A program made the position numbers and the translations under genes. The notes under the pieces were generated by a model, which worked only from the letters and a program-made list of their open reading frames with translations, had not been told where the DNA came from and did not search any database. A stretch of 64,000 nucleotides of DNA from Rutpela maculata. Lineage: Eukaryota > Arthropoda > Insecta > Coleoptera > Cerambycidae. Positions 1 through 11,432 of this stretch are shown one piece after another. The stretch is from assembly GCA_936432065.2 (NCBI GenBank), contig OW386289.2:12628577-12692576 (forward strand). The letters are read 5' to 3'. The first letter of the stretch is position 1. Each line of letters begins with the position of its first letter.

Positions 1-929
1 CGTTTAAAATTGAACACACACATTTTCTAACACACTCCTTCAAAATTTTCCTCACTTATTGTCTCTGCCTTCTTATCTTCGCCGCATATTCTTGCATTCG
101 TCGACACCTTGTCTCTCAGTTTCCATTGTCCGGGCTCATACTCCCTGTATCCTTTGTTCTATTTCATGAATTTTCTCATGATATCACCAGTATATCATGT
201 CTTTTTCGTCCATACACCCCATTTTATCTTCAATCATACTTGGTTCTCTAAAATTCTTGTCTTTTCAGGGCTTCCTCTTACACTCTATATACTCTGTCAC
301 TTTCTTGCAAACTTACTAATGTTCGAGGGTTGGAGAAGGGATAATAGAAGGTGTATGAGAGCTCGATAAATTCCGTACTGAAAAAAATTAATCTTCCCAC
401 ATCCTTCTACGCCTTCCTCTTTCCCACTCATCTAGGGATGTTCTTTACCTGTTTTAAGGTCTTTAAGGTTTTAAGTCTTGCTGTGCAAACTCAATACCGT
501 TGGCCGATTCTCTTCTCTCAGATTGAAAAATTCCAAAGTGCATCTTTCCGGTCTTAAAATTTTTTGAATACTTTTTGTGAATTTGGAGGTGGTTTTCCAC
601 TCCTTGGGTACGAGCAAAGCAGTTGAGGGCTGTTCTGCACAGTGCACTGCGACCATTGCGCAGTAAAAACAAGAAAAATTTGCTCTTCCACATCTTCCGC
701 CACCCCATCCAGCAAAGGGTAGTTTTTACCCCTCTAGGGGGTTGGTTCTTTGGCTGTGTTCACCCTCCAATATATCTCCCTTGCATTCTCAAGAGCTTGT
801 AAGCTAGAAGCTTTCATGACGCAGATCTATGCCCGGAAGGGTATAGAAGGCATACCAACCCCTTCGGGGGGTTGTTACGCCCTTGGAAATAATAAATGAG
901 AGCACGAGGGTTGCAAAGTGCCCATTTAT
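1..929. other. Anonymous AT-rich sequence
   Basis: Short ORFs on both strands have no recognisable motif and no coding bias. Small inverted GC-rich motifs (around 735-750 and 840-880) resemble transposon subterminal repeats, but I cannot bound an element. Nothing else seen. Confidence 0.5.
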
Positions 930-1099
930 ACTCCTTTCCTTAATGATACTGATATTCATAACTTTACCCCAATTTAAGGGATATTTTTGGCTCTGCACAT
1001 ACATTTTTTTGACCTCGGAATGGGATTCAGCGTCTAAAAATACATAGGAATATCATGGTCAGTCATCCAGAGCAAGACTTTTTTTGTGGTGCTGTGTTA
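930..1099. repeat. Terminal arm of a D-family long-inverted-repeat element
   Basis: The segment containing GACCTCGG, a GGATTCAGCGTC-like stretch and a T-rich run ending in GCTGTGTTA is a diverged match to the right terminal arm of the element at 20.2-22.5 kb (its 22370-22513). Similarity is by eye and patchy. The hAT-like element at 1100 was inserted almost exactly at the outer end of this arm. Confidence 0.45.
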
Positions 1100-2275
1100 C
1101 AGAGCTGGGTAATTACTTGTAATTTAAAAATAATTACAATTACAAATTACTTTCTAAAAGAAAAAATTAATTACAATTACAAATTACCTTTTTAAAAAGG
1201 GAACTAATTACAATTACAAAGTACATGTCTTTTAAAAAGGAATTAGCAATTACTTTTCTAATTACTTTGCCAATTACTTTTATGACAAAGTAATAGTGAC
1301 CAAACAGACAAAAAGGTAAGTTAAAATTTTAATTAAAAGTGTTGTGTAATATTGCGTTTTAATATTTATTAGAATCGTTATTAGAATGTTTGACCTTAAG
1401 AGTAATCAGGAAAAATTAAATAAATATATAGAAAAGGCAGCTTAATAGTGGAGTCGGTTTAGGAAAGGATTGGGAAAATTTTTAAGATGGATGCAGACCC
1501 TGCGGAAATTGTTTGTCATGACGAGTATAATAAAACCCTAAAATTTTAATTTCTAAAAAGGGGTGGAACCATGCTTTCCTTTTCTGAATTAGTTGTTTAA
1601 GCGATCAAAAAAAATTAAAACAACAAATTTGACCCTTAAAATGTCCAAAAAACCACTTTTCGGCCCATAAAACACTCGCCAGTGACATACAATTTCCGCC
1701 GGGTCTGCATCCATCTTAAAAAAATTCCCAACCTCGCTATTTTATTGACTAAATCAACTCCACTATAATAACAATGCCTAATAATAATAAAAATGATAAT
1801 AATAAACAGTAAACACATTTAATTTTTAAAAGTTTATTGAACAAAAATACAAAAGTTTGTGTACTTAATAAAAAAACATAAATGTGCAGCGGACCACGGC
1901 AAAAACTCGTTTTTAGTCAGTAACTTTTTTTTAACTTTTCAGATTCATTTTAAACTATGCAACTATAAAATTCTGCTTTAATGTATTCTTGTTTGTTAAA
2001 CCACATACGCATGTTCTTAAAGTAATTGTAATCGGAAAAAGTAATTGTAATTGGAAAAAGTAATTGTATTGGAGAAAGTAATTGTAATTGGAAAAAGTAA
2101 TTGTAATTGGGAAAAGTAATTGTACTTATAGAAGTAATTTGTAATTAGATAGTTCAAATAATATAATTCCAAATTACTTTAATAAAAAAAAGTACTTAAT
2201 TACAATTACAATTACACGAAAAAGAAAGGAATTGTAATTGCTAATTACTTTTTCACCAGGAGTTACCCAGCTCTG
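1100..2275. mobile_element. hAT-like foldback MITE with 8-bp TSD
   Basis: The ends are inverted: CAGAGCTGGGTAA on the left, and TTACCCAGCTCTG on the right. They are flanked by a perfect 8-bp direct repeat CTGTGTTA (1092-1099 and 2276-2283), the duplication length typical of hAT transposons; the CAG(A)G terminus also fits. Inside the ends are arrays of AATTAC/GTAATT motifs in opposite orientations. A second inner inverted repeat (about 1440-1560 against 1640-1770, sharing GGATGCAGACCC) gives a nested hairpin. There is no transposase coding capacity, so this is a non-autonomous copy. The perfect TSD suggests a fairly recent insertion. Superfamily assignment is inferred from TSD and termini only. 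Confidence 0.8.
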
Positions 2276-2283
2276 CTGTGTTA

Positions 2284-3065
2284 TGTATTTTTTAAAAAAA
2301 TGTCTATTTTTAACGAATTTTAATCCCTATGTCCTTTAGAGAACCTCGGCAATATTTAATATTATTTTCTGAAAGCATTTATCGCTTTGACAACATTATG
2401 CAATTCTGTTTTTTTATTTGCAAATTTAAAGTCACCTTAAATGGTCTGCCTTATCACAGTTCAGTGACTTTTTAAGCTTTCTTGTTTTCTTTTATACCAC
2501 TTAGTATCGAAAATTCGGTGTATTGTGTGATTTCTATTTTACATACACTTCTAAAATAATTACTCGTCCCTCTCGACAAAATGTGCGTGGTAATCGATCT
2601 CGTAAATTGAAAACCATTTGTATCCCTCAAATTACCCCAAACTACACACCAGATGCTGCGAATATATCACCATCCACCAACTCAAATGAATTTTTCATTA
2701 GCGAGCGAATGAAAGGGGGGTGTTGTTTTGTCTCTACAGCCTCATAGAAAATGATTAAAACGAGAGAGCGTCGTACAGCATATGACAATCAGCTGATGAA
2801 TTCTCACCTTAGTCATGCCAGTCACAGGTTAGATGATGAGGAAACGACCGGTATCCGGTACTAATTCGATTAAAGTGCTACACGTGTTCCTGGTTAAAAA
2901 AATAATTAGTAAGGGATGTAATGTACGGCCATGTTGCGCATCTAACACGATCCTGTGGAAGTCATTAGAGATAAAAGTAAAAAATGCCTACCTGGTGACA
3001 TTCATCAGAGCTGTATTAGTGTATATAAACAATATATAGACTGTCTCCGCTATGCTTGGCTGTAT
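2284..3065. other. Anonymous sequence
   Basis: Contains two short open frames (2523-2747 and 2833-3164) that I do not recognise. No splice, repeat or motif evidence supports them as genes. Confidence 0.4.
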
Positions 3066-3716
3066 GAGACTATGTTCACAGTTAGAGTTGATAAGAGAGT
3101 AAACTTTTTTGTTTGCTTATTTATTTACAACTGCCCAGATAGGAAAATCAAATTAAAGATATAAATGATAAAAACAATGATATATCTCTATATAAAGAAA
3201 ATCTCAAATACAATCCTATTATATAACTTAATTACCTAGAATACATAATATTATAGTTAAAACGTCTGATATTGGGTAAACTGTGAGCACAGAGTAAATA
3301 GGTGAGAATTTTAATAAATCAGTACGACGAGTCGGTAAATAAAATAAAGAATACGATCGAGTTTGAAAAGAGGGTATATTGAAGTAAATTTCATTAATAG
3401 CTCAGGACAGTCAATTTTGTTGGTTAAAAGTTTTTGTAAAAAGAGTACAGCAAAGTATGCTTGTCGTAACGCTAGTTCATTTAAGTTAAATCTAGCCAAC
3501 AATTTTTCATATTTTTAAAATTGAACGTAGTTTTTTACTCTTACATAATTTTCAGATTTTTAAATTTTCTGAACACCCTGTACATGACATGTTAACTTAC
3601 TCCATGGCAATTATATTTTTAACAAAAGCAAAACTTTTTATAAATAAATGTTCCGCTTAAAATGAGAAATAAAAAGTTTAGCCTCTTATCTACTCTAACT
3701 GTGGACATACTGTAGG
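3066..3716. mobile_element. MITE-like element with about 60-bp inverted ends
   Basis: The left end (CACAGTTAGAGTTGATAAGAG and following) is matched in inverse orientation at 3640-3712 (CTTATCTACTCTAACTGTG). The similarity continues inward through a shared GTAAAC/GTTTA and TTATTTAT block. The interior has no coding potential. The target duplication is unclear: the termini start TATG and could include a TA duplication. Confidence 0.6.
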
Positions 3717-4305
3717 TACTTGTCAATTTAAAAAGAAACTTGAAGAAATATTGAACCGCCTCCAAAAAATTCGCTAAAAATTATGAAATAAAATTTCATC
3801 ATCGCCCAGTTAATTGAATTTTACTATATAATATTGATATTGAAATCGATTCGAAATGCGTTTGAATTCGGTTTTTTTTTGTTTTCATTCTTTTTAGTGA
3901 CCTTTTTATTTGGGTTCTATACAGTAAAGCAAATATTTGCCATTTTTAATATTTATGCTTTAATATCATGCTCGGTAATAGAGTCCTGAAATCTCCATGT
4001 ATCATAGGACTAGGCACAGATATAAGGGGATTTCTTGGCATCGATAGAATTTGCTGAAAATTTGGTATATTAGATTAATAATTGTATTCTACGTGATCAC
4101 GATACCAATTGCTTTAGTTGATATACCGGGTATAATAGAAACTTCCTATTTCTCCTTATATAATAAGAGATTTTAATATAATTTGTTCAGGGCTTATATA
4201 GTCCATAAAAGCAATTAAATACATCAATTAAAATATTTGTATCGCTGTTGGTTCGACTAGAAACGAAATGTTTTTTCAATCTACGCATAATAAAGGGCCG
4301 GAACA
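3717..4305. other. Anonymous AT-rich sequence
   Basis: No coding, repeat or structural signal that I can support. Confidence 0.4.
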
Positions 4306-4665
4306 TTATGTAATGTAATAATAATTGATTTGCCTGCTTGGTAGGTACTTCTATTCAATTTTAGTTACCATTTTTTTATAACTTTGTTATATGCTATTGG
4401 AAGTTGTGTTTAGCTTGTCCCTAACCTCTGCTTTGGAATTGGTAGTTGTTTACTTACGTGATGTAGTTATGTTATGTTTATATTATTATATTTGTACATA
4501 TATAATACAATACTACAATTTACAAGTTACGTTAATAATAAGCAATACGCTAGAGAAAAAATGTATAGATTCAAGAATAAAATTTAATACATGACTATTT
4601 GTAGAAAATATTTCACGGCGTGACCTGTGTCAAAATATTACCGTGCTAAATCTGTCGATGCGTCG
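4306..4665 (+). repeat. Diverged copy of the tandem-unit repeat (left part)
   Basis: Matches the segments at 49110-49290 plus 49975-50050 and at 51185-51520: shared TGATTTGC, a run resembling ATTGGAAGTTGTG and the ACAATACTACAATTTACAAG block. This copy lacks the Helentron-like insertion present at 49.3 kb, so it serves as an internal empty site for defining that insertion. Confidence 0.6.
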
Positions 4666-5545
4666 ATAGAGGAAGTTAAAACGATACAGTTTTCGTGTTA
4701 GTGTAGAAGAACTTGTTCTGCGTCTGAGTGACGCGACACCAATTTATTTATCAAGGGCGCCAGTCGCGTTCTCCTCTTGTTCTTCTACTCCCAGACGGGT
4801 TCGAGATAAGATACAACACGATAGAACAAGTAATAAGCCAAGGCTGCAGTACCTTAAATTATTAACAACGCTCTCTCTTTCGATAATAATTGATTTTTCT
4901 CTCTGACGGGACTTTATTCTGACGGGATTTTACTTATTTATCTAATAATAATAATGAATTTTATGCCTAAATATTTCTGATTTGTTTTCATAAAAAAATC
5001 CCTGTCAAGCTTCCGTAAGGTAACCGGAATATTGAGGTCCAAACTTGTGGAGTCATGACACGTCCAATTAATTCGATTTCCGGTCTTCCAAATGAAAACT
5101 TTCAAGGGATAAGACTTACAACAAGTCATATTGTCAATAAAATGCAAAAAGCTCAAATAATACTATTTATTTACTAGGTTTAAAATAAGTACAATGAAAT
5201 TGTGCAATATCCTATCCAATAAATTATATAATTTGAATTGAATCGCTTCCCCCATTAAGGCAAGGTAAACTTTACTATACAAATGTGAGCGTGCGCTAAC
5301 ACTCGATTTGGTAGAAAAGATTCATGCCCAGAATTTCGTCTTCGTAAAAGTATATTGTTTCTTTTTCCTAGTCCAAAAATTATACTTTTATTTTTGGTAC
5401 ATTTTTTCATGACCACAATATACTTTCACTTCCATGGCTTGGGCCAAAACATATTTTCCTAAAAGTGCCTTTAAATGAATTTTTTACCTAAGTCAAAATT
5501 TCATTTTGTCTTCGACTTAGGTCGATTCTGGGAGGTTCTATAACA
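4666..5545. other. Anonymous sequence
   Basis: An imperfect inverted pair (GTAGAAGAAC near 4704, GTTCTTCTAC near 4780) surrounds a GC-richer patch. Otherwise nothing recognisable. It separates two pieces of the same repeat family (4306-4665 and 5546-5665) and may be interrupted repeat sequence. Confidence 0.35.
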
Positions 5546-5665
5546 TTAACACTGTCAAAAGCCCATGTAGGTTAGTTTACCACTAATAATGACATTTGAT
5601 TGGTGCAATGTTGTCAAAAAACGGACTTTCATTGGCTATCACGTTAATGAGTGTAATAATCTTTG
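5546..5665 (+). repeat. Diverged copy of the tandem-unit repeat (right part)
   Basis: Shares ACCACTAATAATGAC, TTTGATTGGTGCAATG, TTTCATTGGCTAT and GTTAATGAGTG with 50165-50262 and 51615-51724. It ends at the same place as those units, so that point is probably a real element boundary. Confidence 0.65.
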
Positions 5666-7344
5666 TAAAATACGTTGTACCTATTAGCATATGACGTGTG
5701 TTTTATTTCTTGAAATATTCCTCCGAGATACCACTCGTGCTTCTTCTTGAGCTCCGTTGTCCAAAGTAATACAACTCATGTAAATCGACAGTTTATAATC
5801 AAAATGATCAAAAATTAAATCTTCTATTTTAAAAAATCCTGCGGCCACTCCACACAGTTGGCGCACACACAGTAAGATATATCGACACTAAAATTTTTCA
5901 CCGCTCCGCAAGAAGAAATCGCCAGTACAATTTTGTTTGTCATTAACGTCCTAGCTTCTTTATAGTTACAAGCAACGGAGCAATTAACCGATATAAATTC
6001 TCATGGGTTTGACACGTAACGTAGATGCATAAATATTCTCAATTATATAAGAGACCTCTTATCTCGAGAGAAATTTAAAATTAACGGTTATTCTTCAATT
6101 CTATATTTTATGATTGATGCTGATACACGATTGAAAACGTATAATTTCTATTGAGGTTTAACTGACAGCTGTGAACAATTGGTGATAACCTCGTTGTAAC
6201 TTAATTAAAAAAAAAGTTACATGCTCTTTGATGGTTTAGAACCGCTCATGATCATTATTATTATGACAGACTTTTTGGTTCGTTAAATAGATTAATACAT
6301 TTATTGAAAGGTTAGCTCAAATCGTCTTTTACCAAATAAGATCAGACTTGAGCTTGTTATTATAGTGTTATTATACAAGTAGTTTCACTTTCTATCTATC
6401 GATGATCACCTTCGATATCTATCGATTACCAAACCATGATGAATGATCTCTAATTATTCCCAGGAATCCAATTACATCTAATTTTTAATAACTGTTATAA
6501 GATCAATCTAATAGTTTAATGGTATGGTTTAATAATTAGCAAAATTATTAGTTATCCTTTGCGAATATTGCGATATATTGTCAATAAAAATTATCTTGTT
6601 AATTACTTATTATTGCAAAGTACAGGTTCGTTTTTCTAGGAGGCATATTTCGTCAGACCTTAAGCAACTTTGTTTACACTTGTTTTTGATTATTTCACGC
6701 TATGGTAAATACAAGGTGTCCATGGATTTCGGATGAGGAATAACTTCTTTTAAGGATTTACGAGAAAAAACCATTGTTGATGAAAATTTTTGCTTGTCCT
6801 GAAATCCAAAAAGCTTTCATTATCTTTATAATTTTCCCACAGTGTGGTCAGTGTGAACAATCTATGAAAGAATTGCTGGAGCGGGCAAAAGCCTTTGGTG
6901 TGATGCTGCTTCTAAAGTAGTTTCTAAACACTACACTCAACGATTGTTTCGTCAATCATGTAGGCATCATCTAGGGATGATTAAAACTTTAATCATCTCC
7001 AGATAATGCCAACATAGTTGGCGATACCCGCATCGAGTGACATTATTCGGGTGTAGTGTTCAGGTGTTTTGGTGTTTGTGGCAATTAAGTACTTCATTGG
7101 AAATGTAAAAATTGACCAATTATCGAGTAGCTTTTCCTGCTCTCGTTAGATAATAACCACGTTATTATATTCGCTTTAGTTATAGTAGAGTAAATCTAAG
7201 GATCTAAATTCCCTAAAAAGGACTTGTCTTCCAATAGCAATTTTTTTTGCTGAAATTTGTTGTAAACATTACAAAAAGTATAGCACAATGTTTTGGAATA
7301 AATTTTCAAAATTGGGTTTTTTCGTCGATTCTCTTAAATACTTC
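5666..7344. other. Anonymous AT-rich sequence
   Basis: No ORF above background, no RNA gene and no repeat structure that I can support. It runs up to the left terminus of the family A element. Confidence 0.4.
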
Positions 7345-8351
7345 TAGAGGAGTCAAATTAGGACTAAAGATCTCGCAATGTCAATTGTCTGACCAGGACA
7401 ATTTTTTTGTTTAAATGTGTCCCGGAGATCAACTTAAGTTCACATTTCAGTTTTGTAGTTTCTGCGAGGTCGGCGTATTGTTTATTTAAACAATTTAATT
7501 TTTTAGACTGTGTTTTCCATCGGTTTTCTTTGAATATCTCGAAATCTGTAAGTCTTGTGGAAAACAACAAAAAGAAGGAAAATGTTCGTTATGAGCTGTA
7601 AAATAAAAGTACCTAAACTATAATTAATTTCAATTGTTATTATTATTGTAAAAAAATTGAATATTGCAAAATTATGCGTTTCTAAACAAATCACTATTCT
7701 TTCCAAAGTAATGGATAATATTCAGTGAAATTTTGGATAAATATAGCTCTTATAAAGTAGAATCATGACTTAAAATTTCAAATCAAAATGATTAAAACGG
7801 CTCAAATATACAGTTGTTGCCAAAATTTTGCACCCTTGGGAAATCCTACCATAAAAACCAAGAAATGTGTACGATTGCTCAAATTGTAGCTTTTTATATG
7901 TACTTGAAGGTCACGGACAGAGAATTTTTTTTTCTTCAAAATTTAAACCCTTTTTATTGCAGTTGTTTATAATTTTCGAAATTGTAGTTGTAAGCAAATT
8001 CAAATAACTCATTGGTTTTTTTATGAATTCAAAAACGGTAAAGGAGTAATGAAACTAGATTAAAAATGCCAACTTAAAAAAAAAAAATTAAGGATCTACT
8101 TACATTTGGAGCTGAGATACGTTAGTTTTTACGTTTAAGTCACTTATAAATAACAAATCGATGTTTTTATTGAAATTTGGACCGGTAATTCTCCAATGTC
8201 TATTATTTTGCTCTGCTATTTGAAAATAATCCAAAGCTAGAATTGTTAAAAGATACTGTATAGAGGCCTGAAAGTGGGGTCTTTAGCGATTTTTTAGAGA
8301 TCCTAAAATCACCAAATATGTCTAAATGTTATACTATGTTTTTACAAACCG

Positions 8352-9210
8352 GACTTTGGTCGCTAGATAGCCCAGTAGGTAAGGCGACTAGCACTAGGTC
8401 CAAGAAACGTCTCAAAAATGCTATCAGTTCAAATTGAACGGTAGCCCGCTTACCCGCAATATTACCAGAATCAGACAGCATAATGCCATACTTTTTGATA
8501 TAAGAAACCCCCTACCATACTAGGCGTTGCCTACACACCCTAGCCACACTTCGTTCTACGATAACTTACCCTTACCCTTACTCTTATTTTTCCTCAACTT
8601 TAAATCTTTCCATTCCCTCTTTCTCCCCCTTTATGTTGGTACAATTTTGTTTCTTTATCCTTTTTGTTATTTTGTTATTTTTTGTCTCTCTAAATCCCCT
8701 CTAGGCCGAAAACCTAAATTCTAATTTTTTAAACCACAAGTTTATTCCCATAATTTTATTCCCTTATCGGCGATCAGACCACAAGGTCATCATTTGTTCG
8801 AACGGGTTTTTTCATTCAGTTGTGTTCCCCGTATCAACAATCAAAATTACGAAGTGCGCTCGCCTACGATTTTAGTGTTCTCAGTGTTTTGTGTTTATTT
8901 TAAAGTTACTTTTAGGTCCATGTGGACACGTCAAAAATTCTAATCTAGTTTTTAAGTCTGCCTATGGCAGACAGGAGCTTCTAGCCCCCCCCCCCTTTGA
9001 ATTTACCTCCAAGTCGAACCGGACCCTACCTGGCCCATCCTCACACCCAACCCGGCGATGTTCGCCGTGGTGGTCTGGCTGGCTGGCTCCCGGCTAGGCA
9101 CATATATTGTACTTAAAGTTTAAATAAAATATTTTTGAATTGACTAGCACTTTTTATTGAGAATACGGACGTCTCGGGTTCAAATCCTGCTCCCGAAATA
9201 TACTTTTGTA
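8352..9210 (+). mobile_element. tRNA-derived SINE fragment, interrupted
   Basis: If 8395-9150 is removed, the flanks join into a tRNA-like head. A D-arm/A-box segment (TAGCCCAGTAGGTAAGGC, 8369-8386 area) is followed by an anticodon-arm-sized stretch and a T-arm/B-box (CGGGTTCAAATCCTGC, 9175-9190 area). A functional tRNA is unlikely: no clear anticodon stem or acceptor end is visible. The SINE body and tail after about 9210 are not clear. Confidence 0.6.
8395..9141. mobile_element. 747-bp insertion in the SINE with 9-bp TSD
   Basis: Flanked by a perfect direct repeat GACTAGCAC (8386-8394 and 9142-9150), which interrupts the SINE between its A and B boxes. The insert has pyrimidine-rich stretches, a GC-rich patch near 9040-9095, an AATAAA signal (about 9123) and an A/T-rich 3' end. 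That suggests the non-coding end of a retroelement copied in the plus direction. No recognisable ORF; family not identified. Confidence 0.65.
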
Positions 9211-10242
9211 TCAGTAATATTAAAAGTTTTACAAAGCTGTATACATGAACATAAGAGTAGTTGTTTAAGTTAGGTTGGTTTACCATTTTCGTGACCAAAA
9301 ATAAAAAAGTTATAAAAAAATTGAAAATGTGCATTATGTTCTCAAAGCCGCCTTATTCGATATTATTTTAACAATTGTAGCTTTGAATTATCTTCAAATA
9401 GCAGAAACAAAATAATAAGCATTAGAGGGTAACCAGCCTAAATGTCAAGAAGAAATATCGATTTGTTTATTTATAAGTTACTTAAACGAAAATACTAATG
9501 TATCCTCAGCTCCAAATGCAAGTAGAGCATTAATTTTTTTTTTCAAAAGTTGACTTTTTTATTCTACTTTCATTACTCGTTTACCGTTTTTGATTTCATA
9601 AAAAAACCAGAGAGTTATTTGAACTTGTTTATGTCTAAAATTTCTAAAACTATAAACAAATGCAATAAAACGGGTTTAAATTTTGAAAAAGAAAAATGTT
9701 TTTCTCCGTGATTTTAAAGTACTTATAGAATGTTACAATTTACACAAGGGTGCAAAGTTTTAGCAACAATTGTATATTTGAGCCGTTTTGGTAATCATTT
9801 TGATTTGAAATTTTAAGAGCTATATTTTTTCCAAAATTTCATTGAATATTATCCATTATTTTTTGAAGAAGAGTGGTTTGTTTTAAAATGCATAATTTTG
9901 CAATGTTCAATTTTTTTTTAATAATAATAACAACTGGTATGGATTATAGTTTATCTACTTTTATTGTACAGCTCAAAACGAACATTTTCCTTCTTTTTGT
10001 TGTTTTCCATACAGACAGAGAGCCGGCTGTCAAATATCCTATGAATAAGATACAGGAAAAACTTTGTGTGAGGGATTAATACTACGACAGACCTAAGAAG
10101 AGCCACCTTTTATACAAGCTAATTTTGCCCGCGTTATGGAATTTTGACCTCACTTCCAGTTCCGATTTTTAATGTTTTCTTAAGTTATCAATAATAGTCC
10201 CTTGAGGTAAAGCTTTTACCCCACCGGACCACAAGACCTTTA

Positions 10243-10640
10243 ATCCCCTGTTTTCGAGGGCGGGGAACACGATGGTGACAATATTTTCCGACCTACCCTC
10301 CAACCACTAAAAAACCGATTTTCCAGTGCTACGCTTGCGAGGGCTTGCCGGATCGAGTTTTTTTTGGTCAGTTTGAATAAAATAAGTAAATATTGACCAC
10401 AAGTAACCTAACCCACCCCGGGGGTTGAAACTACCCCCACCCCCAATAACTAAATGCTGCGAAAATCAGCTGTAAAACGGTATATCCCCGTTTTCGAGGG
10501 CGATAAATACGATGGTGATAATATTTCCCGACCTACCCTTCATCCATTACTCCCAAACCTGAATACCACCTCGTCTTCCGATTTCCCGGTGCTAGGCTTG
10601 CGAGGATTTGTCAGGTCGGGTTTTTTTTGGTCAGTTTGGT
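10243..10640 (+). repeat. GC-rich subterminal tandem repeats, left arm of element C
   Basis: Two units of about 240 bp. Each carries in order TTTTCGAGGGCG, an ACGATGGTGA(C/T)AATATTT block, CCGACCTACCC, GTGCTA(C/G)GCTTGCGAGG, TTTTTTTTGGTCAGTTT and, in the first unit, a CCCCGGGGGTTGAAACTACCCCC block. Much more GC-rich than the surroundings. Confidence 0.75.
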
Positions 10641-10650
10641 CGCGTGCGCG

Positions 10651-10658
10651 TGACGTCA
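10651..10658. promoter_or_regulatory. CRE-like palindrome TGACGTCA
   Basis: A perfect TGACGTCA lies 107 bp upstream of the THAP relic's ATG. In the inverted arm near 12480 the site reads TGACGTCG, and in the paralogous segment near 53618 it reads TGATGTCA. A promoter role is inference; the site's position at the inner edge of the inverted arms is equally compatible with a structural role. Confidence 0.3.
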
Positions 10659-10764
10659 CAGTCTGAGACCTTAAGAAAAACAAACTGAAATTTTTTAACG
10701 GTCAAATGGCAACTGACTGAACTTTTCGTAATATTATTGTTTCTATGTATATTTTACATACAAA

Positions 10765-11118
10765 ATGACAAGTTTTTGGTTTACTATTAATTGTGGAATT
10801 GTGACAATCCGAAACTATGCTAATTTTTATAAAATAACCTCCATTTACAACCAGAAGAAATTAGACTGATTTCAAACAAGGAAAGAAATGATTTTACAAC
10901 AGTCTTCCAAGAATTTTATTAGTGGTACGTTGTTGCATATTAATGTAAGAATTTGATTTTTAACGTGGGTTTATGTTGTAGGAAAAACAGCCGTATTACA
11001 AGACCACGATGATACATCCAGTTAGGCATCATCTCTCAATAAGGGATATGATTTAAAACCTATATGTGAAACTGAAACTGCTTATGATAATAATTACCGC
11101 TGCTCAAACAAGCAATAA
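10765..11118 (+). pseudogene. THAP-domain relic with one intron (transposase N-terminus)
   Basis: THAP domains are zinc-dependent DNA-binding domains, found at the N-terminus of P-element-type transposases and related proteins. Exon 1 (10765-10924) starts MTSFWFTINC and continues through FYKITSIY to a segment ending SSKNFISG. A 57-bp intron (10925-10981, GTACGT...GTAG) follows. Exon 2 reads on in frame as GKTAVLQDHDDTSS, a stop, then ASSLNKGYDLKP to a stop at 11116. This order matches the usual THAP end (CSxHFxSGKP, D..DW.PS, LGY). Two in-frame stops (TGA 10867, TAG 11023) kill it; the TAG stands where a Trp is usual. A paralogue at 53.75 kb has the same TAG. The rest of a transposase is absent. 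Assignment by motif memory, not a search. Confidence 0.6.
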
Positions 11119-11224
11119 ACAACTCATGGTAAAGAAAATTAACATTTTATATTGGTTTGTCAGTATTTTTAATAACTATTTCTTGTTTAAATTTTAGTTG
11201 AGCGAAGGTGTGGAGCTGTACCAG

Positions 11225-11432
11225 TGGAGCTGTTATGTATTGGATATACCATCCTTCGGAGGGGATGTAAAGCAGGCGGTCCCTTGTCTATTAAATGGTA
11301 GGCAAGTAAAAGATCCCTAATCATCTTAAGGGAAGAGGTTCGGCAAAATTTCCAGTTTGGGGGTAGCACGTCTCCTGGCGTCGGTGATGGGCCCTGGTAG
11401 CGGAAATAAGCCGACGTTAAATAAGTAGATAA
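11225..11432 (+). mobile_element. 5'-truncated SINE copy (tail of the 5S-SINE at 60.9 kb)
   Basis: From GGATATACCATCCTTCGG to the A-rich end it is nearly identical to 61055-61255. It shares GGGGATGTAAAGCAGGCGG, AAGGGAAGAGGTTCGGC and CTCCTGGCGTCGGTGAT. The 5' two-fifths with the 5S rRNA head is missing, so this is a 5'-truncated insertion. It lies inside element C. No convincing TSD seen. Confidence 0.8.

Noticed and set aside
2523..3164. Two adjacent short ORFs as a split gene
   Set aside because: No shared family motif and no convincing splice sites joining them.
7364..7706. Overlapping 64-68-codon ORFs on both strands in the family A arm
   Set aside because: Sequence is a terminal inverted repeat present four times in the window; reading frames are not conserved among copies.
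8352..9210. A functional tRNA gene (split or with a large intron)
   Set aside because: The interruption is flanked by a 9-bp target duplication and no acceptor stem pairing is visible; it is an interrupted SINE.
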